Below, piece by piece: positions 13,889-15,727 of a stretch of DNA of 15,727 nt (positions are counted from its first letter, which is position 1; each line of letters begins with the position of its first letter). The stretch is from contig JAEORI010000036.1 in NCBI GenBank assembly GCA_016840965.1, positions 1 through 15,727 of the forward strand, read 5' to 3'. This DNA is from Candidatus Thorarchaeota archaeon (lineage in GTDB: Archaea; Asgardarchaeota; Thorarchaeia; Thorarchaeales; Thorarchaeaceae). Below the pieces are notes generated by a model. It made no database searches and was not told the origin of the DNA. It was given only the letters and a program-made list of their open reading frames with translations. The translations under genes and the position numbers were made by a program.

Positions 13889-14242
13889 ATGGTAACCTTT
13901 GATGAGATTGAGCCGGATGAGCAGATACTAGCGACTGGTGAGTTTGGTTTTCTACATATTTCTGGGGGATTTACTAATGGAAAACTTATACTGACACAGA
14001 GGCGTTTGGTTTTTGTCATTGGAGGCGGATTATTTGGTTCCAAACAGAGGACGGCGCATGCTATCGACTTGAATCTGATTGATAACGTAATACTAGAGCC
14101 CGCACAAACGTTGGGGGTAAATCTACGTGTAGATTTTACATCATTCGAGGGGCCTGCTACAGTACGATATAATGGACGCATGAATGATGCCAAGAAAATA
14201 ACTGAAATAATCGCTCAAAGCATTGATTATGGATTAAGATAA
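13889..14242 (+). CDS. Small PH/GRAM-like domain protein
   Basis: From ATG 13889 it has 117 residues. The order of elements suits a single small PH or GRAM-like fold: an N-terminal PDEQILATGEFGFLHISGG, then the hallmark GKLILTQRRLVFVIGGGLFG at about 33-52, IDLNLIDNVILEPA, two strands NLRVDFTSFEGPATVRYN, and a closing helix DAKKITEIIAQSID. Proteins like this bind lipids or other proteins, but no ligand is visible here. There is no membrane segment. Start choice: GTG at 13847 keeps the frame open 14 codons further. ATG 13889 has GGGAG just before it and fits the usual start of the fold. A TATA-like ATACTAAAAAGC near 13823-13834 would give a transcript start around 13850, favouring ATG 13889 unless GTG is used leaderless. 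It converges with rubrerythrin. Family call is by pattern only. Confidence 0.65.
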   Translation: MVTFDEIEPDEQILATGEFGFLHISGGFTNGKLILTQRRLVFVIGGGLFGSKQRTAHAIDLNLIDNVILEPAQTLGVNLRVDFTSFEGPATVRYNGRMNDAKKITEIIAQSIDYGLR

Positions 14243-14268
14243 TAGATTGCTACGAAGGATCTATCAAG

Positions 14269-14309
14269 AAAAAAAAATAGAAAGTACCTTGGTCTGTCGT
14301 CGACCAAGG
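14269..14309 (-). terminator. Hairpin plus T9 terminator after rubrerythrin
   Basis: CCTTGGTC (14287-14294) pairs perfectly with GACCAAGG (14302-14309) across a 7-base loop, and on the minus strand a run of nine T (14269-14277) follows. The stem lies 11 bases after the TAG stop of rubrerythrin. Confidence 0.75.
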
Positions 14310-14320
14310 CAAAGGTAGAA

Positions 14321-14908
14321 CTAGTATTCTGAGCAGTGGAGCATAAAGTAGCCCTTCTCGTGTTGGCAAGCAGGGCATTTGTCTGGTGGGCTGTTGCCTT
14401 CGTGTATATAACCACAATTGTCGCAACGCCACTTGACCTTCTTATCCTTCTTGAAGATGCTACCATCTTTGATCTGTTCAGCCAGAGCAAGATAGCGCTC
14501 ATGGTGCCATGACTCAGCCTTCGCAACCATTCGCCATAGATGTGCGATATTCTTGAAGCCTTCTTTCTCTGCTATGTCAGCATAGCCAGGATACATTTCA
14601 GTGAATTCAAACTTCTCACCAGCAGCTGCATGTCTGAGAAGTGACTCAGTATTCTCATAGGCACCACTTGTCGGGAAATCCCACTCTACCTTGATAGCTT
14701 CTGTCGCTCCACCTTCCTTAAGAGCAGTGAAGAATCTCTTAGCATGTTCAAGCTCGTGACCCGCAGTTTCTTCAAAGATTGCTGCAATATGAGGGTAGCC
14801 TTCTTTTTTGGCAGTCTTTGCAGCAATTGTATATCTATTGCGTGCTTGAGATTCACCAGCAAAGGAAGTTAGCAGATTCTTCTCGGTTTTCGTTCCCTTA
14901 AGATTCAT
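14321..14908 (-). CDS. rbr: Rubrerythrin
   Basis: Cytoplasmic non-haem iron peroxidase that reduces hydrogen peroxide in anaerobes, with electrons from rubredoxin or reduced pyridine nucleotide systems. From ATG 14908 it has 195 residues, the family norm. The ferritin-like part shows the di-iron ligands Glu 19, Glu 52 and His 55 (HELEHAKR), Glu 98, Glu 101, Glu 132 and His 135 (AESWHH). The C-terminal rubredoxin-like part has Cys 162, 165, 178 and 181 as two CxxC pairs. Start choice: the frame is open to 14971, but LKGTKTEKNLL is the usual family start and a TATA-like GTATAATC at 14929-14936 lies 21 bases before ATG 14908, pointing to a leaderless or nearly leaderless transcript. It ends in TAG, then a hairpin terminator. 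It follows the flavodiiron gene by 122 bases on the same strand. Confidence 0.95.
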   Translation of the reverse strand: MNLKGTKTEKNLLTSFAGESQARNRYTIAAKTAKKEGYPHIAAIFEETAGHELEHAKRFFTALKEGGATEAIKVEWDFPTSGAYENTESLLRHAAAGEKFEFTEMYPGYADIAEKEGFKNIAHLWRMVAKAESWHHERYLALAEQIKDGSIFKKDKKVKWRCDNCGYIHEGNSPPDKCPACQHEKGYFMLHCSEY

Positions 14909-14928
14909 TTCTCTCAACTCACTAAGAA

Positions 14929-14936
14929 GATTATAC
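14929..14936 (-). promoter_or_regulatory. TATA-like box of rubrerythrin
   Basis: Minus-strand GTATAATC, spaced so that transcription would begin at or next to ATG 14908. It decides the start and implies rubrerythrin has its own promoter besides any read-through from the flavodiiron gene. Confidence 0.45.
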
Positions 14937-15030
14937 TCTCCTATCATTTCTACGCTAATGCGAGAATACATAGCTCAGGGGCATGTTGTTAATAAGAATG
15001 CGGTTAGACCAGACTAACTTTCAATCATTC

Positions 15031-15727
15031 TTATCGCAATCGTTTTGCAATCGCCCTGGCGAGAAGTTTGATCTGTTCACTCTCTTCATCGGAGGGTCTC
15101 GCTTTGACACGAATGATAGGTTCTAGAATCTCAAACTTCATCTCCTCGAAAATACTCTGAAGTTTCTTGACTCCTCCACCACCCCATCCATAGGTTCCAA
15201 AGAGAGCCACTGTCTTAACCGGGAATCTTTTCCCTTGGACTTCATTCACAAATGCCCAAATCTTTGGGAATGGAAATGCATCATATGTTGGAGTACCAAC
15301 CACCAGAACTCCTGCCCTAACCGCATCAACGAGAACTCTACTCATCTCAGTATATGAGATATTGTGCAGCTTCACCTCAATGCCGAGATCAATCAGTTCT
15401 TTCTTCAGTTTGATAGCTAGGCGATGTGTGTAGCCATACATGGTCCCATACACGATTGTTGCATGGTTCTCAAGCTCTGGTCTTGTCCATTCATCATACT
15501 TGTTAACAATCCACATCGGGTTCTTCCGATAAATTGGACCATGACTGGGAGCAATCACCTTGATGCCAATTCCAAGATCTTTTACCTTCTCAATTCCTCG
15601 TTGTACGAACTTGAAGTAGGATGTAATAATCGCTGATAGGTATCTCCGACTTTCTGACTCAACCATTCTTAGGTCAATCTCGTCATCAAACACCTTTTCA
15701 TTCAATGCGCCAAAAGCTCCAAAGGCA
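15031..15727 (-). CDS. fprA: Flavodiiron protein (FprA type), C-terminal part, runs off the right edge
   Basis: Soluble enzyme that reduces oxygen to water (or nitric oxide in some members). The frame stays open to the edge, so the apparent TTG start at 15705 is not the true start. The visible beginning AFGAFGALNEKVF is the end of the metallo-beta-lactamase-like di-iron domain, next to a metal-binding Asp, and APSHGPIYR carries a ligand His. Then comes a flavodoxin domain with the FMN loop GTMYGYTHRLA, the PTYDAFPFP loop and GTYGWGGGGVKKL; it ends KRLR with TAA. The N-terminal half is outside the window. GYT in the FMN loop replaces the more usual GNT. With rubrerythrin just downstream this is a familiar oxygen-plus-peroxide defence pair in anaerobic archaea. 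F420H2 oxidase activity is known for methanogen FprA, but donor cannot be told here. Confidence 0.92.
   Translation of the reverse strand, partial: AFGAFGALNEKVFDDEIDLRMVESESRRYLSAIITSYFKFVQRGIEKVKDLGIGIKVIAPSHGPIYRKNPMWIVNKYDEWTRPELENHATIVYGTMYGYTHRLAIKLKKELIDLGIEVKLHNISYTEMSRVLVDAVRAGVLVVGTPTYDAFPFPKIWAFVNEVQGKRFPVKTVALFGTYGWGGGGVKKLQSIFEEMKFEILEPIIRVKARPSDEESEQIKLLARAIAKRLR

Noticed and set aside
14909..14971. Longer rubrerythrin starting at 14971
   Set aside because: The added 21 residues are not part of the family and contain the TATA-like box placed for ATG 14908.
15003..15018. Imperfect palindrome GTTAGACCAGACTAAC after the flavodiiron stop
   Set aside because: Arms are only five bases with mismatches inside and no T-run follows closely. 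It could be an operator or weak 3' hairpin but is not distinct enough to call.

Overview
The window reads as a piece of an archaeal genome. Several genes have TATA-like boxes about 25-30 bases before the likely transcript start, runs of T follow 3' ends, and the solute-binding protein has an uncleaved-looking membrane anchor and no lipobox. A flavodiiron protein next to rubrerythrin points to an anaerobe that must remove oxygen or peroxide. The style of the genes would fit an Asgard-type or other uncultured archaeon, but I cannot prove the lineage from the sequence.

Layout. (1) 1-333, minus: start of a DUF362-family gene cut by the window edge. (2) 529-2223, plus: an unrecognised soluble protein, then an unrecognised multi-pass membrane protein. 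(3) 7850 down to 2224, minus: a peptide/nickel-type ABC transporter operon in the order permease B, permease C, ATPase D, ATPase F, then two small membrane proteins. (4) 7851-8163: a 313-base divergent control region with an 18-base tandem repeat, a palindrome and several inverted repeats. (5) 8164-12294, plus: the solute-binding protein (family 5) with a terminator hairpin, a six-helix membrane protein, and a third OppD-type ATPase. (6) 13656 down to 12625, minus: a carbamoyltransferase resembling the acetyl-/succinylornithine branch but with an altered substrate motif. (7) 13889-14242, plus: a small PH/GRAM-like protein. (8) 15727 down to 14321, minus: flavodiiron protein (partial) and rubrerythrin.

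How they work together. The binding protein on the plus strand and the permease-ATPase operon on the minus strand share one control region and together would make a complete oligopeptide-type importer. The third ATPase would be an alternative or extra motor subunit. Flavodiiron protein and rubrerythrin together form an oxygen/peroxide defence pair.

Main point of interest. Two transporter genes, permease C and the third ATPase, are each interrupted by one in-frame TAG, with conserved family sequence continuing in the same frame on the far side. In the ATPase the TAG sits exactly where the two other ATPases of this window have a conserved tyrosine. TAG also ends four other genes here, so it is not simply a sense codon everywhere. 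Context-dependent amber decoding (for example pyrrolysine or a suppressor tRNA), recent nonsense mutations and sequence error all remain open. Stop codons at gene ends that I could read: nine TAA, four TAG, two TGA.
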